In this document: positions 5,884 to 7,379 of the stretch, piece after piece
Layout of the letters: each line of letters starts with the position of its first letter
How positions within the stretch are numbered: position 1 is the first letter of the stretch
From: Mollicutes bacterium
Lineage (GTDB): Bacteria; Bacillota_I; Bacilli_A; Izemoplasmatales; Izemoplasmataceae
Reading direction: 5' to 3'
Assembly: GCA_003551405.1 (NCBI GenBank)
Contig: PUMO01000107.1
Span: forward strand, 1 to 7,379
DNA: 7,379 bases
Notes under the pieces: generated by a model
What the model was told of the DNA's origin: nothing
Seen by the model: the letters and a program-made list of their open reading frames with translations, nothing else
Databases searched by the model: none
Made by a program: the position numbers and the translations under genes

Positions 5884-7379
5884 TCACAGTTCAAATAAAT
5901 TCATCTGTGATGTTTCAGGCAAGTCACCAAACGCATCAAGCGCTTCAAGTTTATTGAAAAGCGTCGTCGATAGCGCAGTACGATTTTTCACATCTTCGCG
6001 TGATGTAAATAGTTTGTCATTGCGGGCGTTGACAATTGAATCCGCAACTTTCTTACCTAAACCATCAAGCGCCAAGAATGGCATACGCAAACTATCGCCA
6101 TCATCACTGACCGCAAAATCACTGGCCGCTGAGTCCATAATGGACACAGGCTTAAAGCGATATCCTCGCTTCACCATCTCAAGGGCGACTTCAAGAACAG
6201 TATAAAGCTTTTTCTCTGGGTCAGTGGCTTTGTTTCCTTTTTCCTGAATCTCATCCATCCGTTTTTCAATCGCATATTCTCCGCCCTGCATGGCCACAAG
6301 GTCAAAAGCTTGAGCACGCTTGGAAAAATACGCGGAATAAAAATAAATGGGACGGTACAGTTTGAACCATGCAATGCGCAAGGCCATCATAACATAGGCA
6401 GTGGCGTGCGCTTTTGGGAACATGTATTTAATTTGCCCAGATGACCAAATGTACCACTCAGGAATGTCATATTCACGCATGGTTTGTTTATATTCTTCCC
6501 ACTTATCAGGCTGAAACTGGGCCTTGCCTTTACGAATAAACTCACTGATTTCAAAAGCCTTATCCGCCGGAAGATTGTTTTGAATCAAATAGACCATGAT
6601 ATCATCACGACAACCAATGACATCAGAAAAGGGGATCTCACCGAATTTTGTTTTCCCTGTAACAAGCATCTCTGCGTTATTGAGCCACACATCGGTACCG
6701 TGAGAAAGTCCCGATATTTTTACAATGTCCGCAAACGTCGAAGGCCTTGAGTCCTTGAGCATGCCCCTTACAAATGACGTGCCCATTTCCGGCACACCAT
6801 ATGAGGCGACATCGCTTCTTATTTGATTGGGTTTGAGTCCAAGGACATCGGTGCCCGATAACATTTTATATACCTGTGGGTCATCAATGGGAATATCACG
6901 GGCATCAGAAAAGGGGAAACTGATGGGGTCTTCCTTGACAAAGTCCATCAAATAACGAATCATTGTCGGATCATCATGACCCAGTACATCCAGTTTGAAC
7001 AAATTATCTTCAAATGAATGATAATCAAAGTGTGTGGTTTTCCAGTTGGCACTCACATCATCAGCCGGATACTGCACAGGGGTAATATCATAAATGTCTT
7101 TATAGCCAGGCACAACAACAATACCACCAGGATGCTGTCCCGTAGAACGCTTAACACCGGTAATGACACTGGCCCGGCGCTCAATTTCGGCTTTTCTCAG
7201 TTTCAAATCTTTCTTTTCAGCATATCCGCGCACATACCCAAATGCCGTCTTGCTTGCGACAGTGGAAATGGTTCCTGCGCGAAAGGCGCGTTCTTTACCG
7301 AAGAGTTCCCGGATATATTCATGTACAGCGCCTTGGTAATCACCCGAGAAGTTAAGGTCGATATCCGGCACTTTATCCC
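5884..7379 (-). CDS. polC: DNA polymerase III PolC-type alpha subunit, C-terminal third
   Basis: Only the last 497 codons of this gene, which is usually about 1,430 codons long, are in the window; the 5' part lies beyond the right edge. The reading frame enters as (G)DKVPDIDLNFSG, the palm motif with two of the three catalytic aspartates. The third is in FKLDVLGHDDPT, 123 residues after the second one, the same spacing as in Geobacillus PolC (D975 to D1098). The fingers region includes RSTGQHPGGIVVVP and PKAHATAYVMMALRIAWF. The protein ends in QMNLFEL, which matches the C-terminal clamp-binding motif of PolC (QxSLF type) that tethers the polymerase to the beta sliding clamp. PolC is the replicative leading-strand polymerase of low-G+C Gram-positives and Mollicutes. 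The valine codon GTG at 7371 is internal, not a start. A Bax inhibitor-1 gene follows on the same strand, 57 bases away. Confidence 0.97.
   Translation of the reverse strand, partial: DKVPDIDLNFSGDYQGAVHEYIRELFGKERAFRAGTISTVASKTAFGYVRGYAEKKDLKLRKAEIERRASVITGVKRSTGQHPGGIVVVPGYKDIYDITPVQYPADDVSANWKTTHFDYHSFEDNLFKLDVLGHDDPTMIRYLMDFVKEDPISFPFSDARDIPIDDPQVYKMLSGTDVLGLKPNQIRSDVASYGVPEMGTSFVRGMLKDSRPSTFADIVKISGLSHGTDVWLNNAEMLVTGKTKFGEIPFSDVIGCRDDIMVYLIQNNLPADKAFEISEFIRKGKAQFQPDKWEEYKQTMREYDIPEWYIWSSGQIKYMFPKAHATAYVMMALRIAWFKLYRPIYFYSAYFSKRAQAFDLVAMQGGEYAIEKRMDEIQEKGNKATDPEKKLYTVLEVALEMVKRGYRFKPVSIMDSAASDFAVSDDGDSLRMPFLALDGLGKKVADSIVNARNDKLFTSREDVKNRTALSTTLFNKLEALDAFGDLPETSQMNLFEL

Noticed and set aside
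7369..7371. GTG as a start codon for a 495-residue polymerase fragment gene
   Set aside because: The codons before it read G-D-K-V-P-D-I-D, the continuous PolC palm motif, so the gene extends past the window edge and is not a short version.
1..7379. An undescribed defence, mobile or biosynthetic system
   Set aside because: All the genes belong to known families, and six of the seven non-trivial regulatory elements are standard types. No transposase, integrase, repeat array, toxin-antitoxin pair or unexplained long gap was seen on either strand.

Overview
The window reads as ordinary chromosomal housekeeping DNA from a low-to-moderate G+C Gram-positive-type bacterium (Bacillota, or the related Mycoplasmatota such as Acholeplasma- or Izemoplasma-like lineages). 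The reasons are a PolC-type replicative polymerase, a Bacillus-type PheS under a classical T-box leader, AGGAGG-like ribosome binding sites and clean sigma-A promoters. TGA is used as a normal stop codon (pheS and polC both end in TGA), so this is standard bacterial code and not the Mycoplasma/Spiroplasma code. A few lines counted by eye give about 33-55% G+C, around 43% on average. No genus is claimed.

Layout, left to right. An alpha/beta-hydrolase gene on the minus strand runs off the left edge (1-556). Its ATG overlaps the stop of pheS (553-1590, minus). PheS is preceded by a complete phenylalanine T-box riboswitch with its own promoter (about 1611-1849). Divergently, on the plus strand, lies a soluble PAS-PAS-GGDEF diguanylate cyclase (1935-3188). 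A strong hairpin (3190-3214) separates it from the convergent pepF-type M3 oligoendopeptidase gene (3224-4984, minus). Upstream of pepF, on the same strand, are a Bax inhibitor-1 family membrane protein gene (5065-5826) with its own terminator, and then the 3' third of polC (5884 to the right edge).

How they fit together. pheS and the hydrolase form one transcript, so both should be induced when tRNA-Phe is uncharged. The usual partner pheT is not next to pheS; the hydrolase takes that place. polC, the Bax inhibitor-1 gene and pepF lie in the same direction, but a promoter-like sequence and a terminator suggest they are at least partly separate units. The cyclase is the only signalling gene and the only plus-strand gene.

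I see no mobile element, CRISPR array, tRNA, rRNA or unfamiliar multi-gene system. No gap between genes longer than 300 bases lacks an explanation: the longest (1591-1934) is filled by the T-box leader and two divergent promoters. The points most worth a second look are the hydrolase coupled to pheS and the cyclase whose inhibitory site appears lost.
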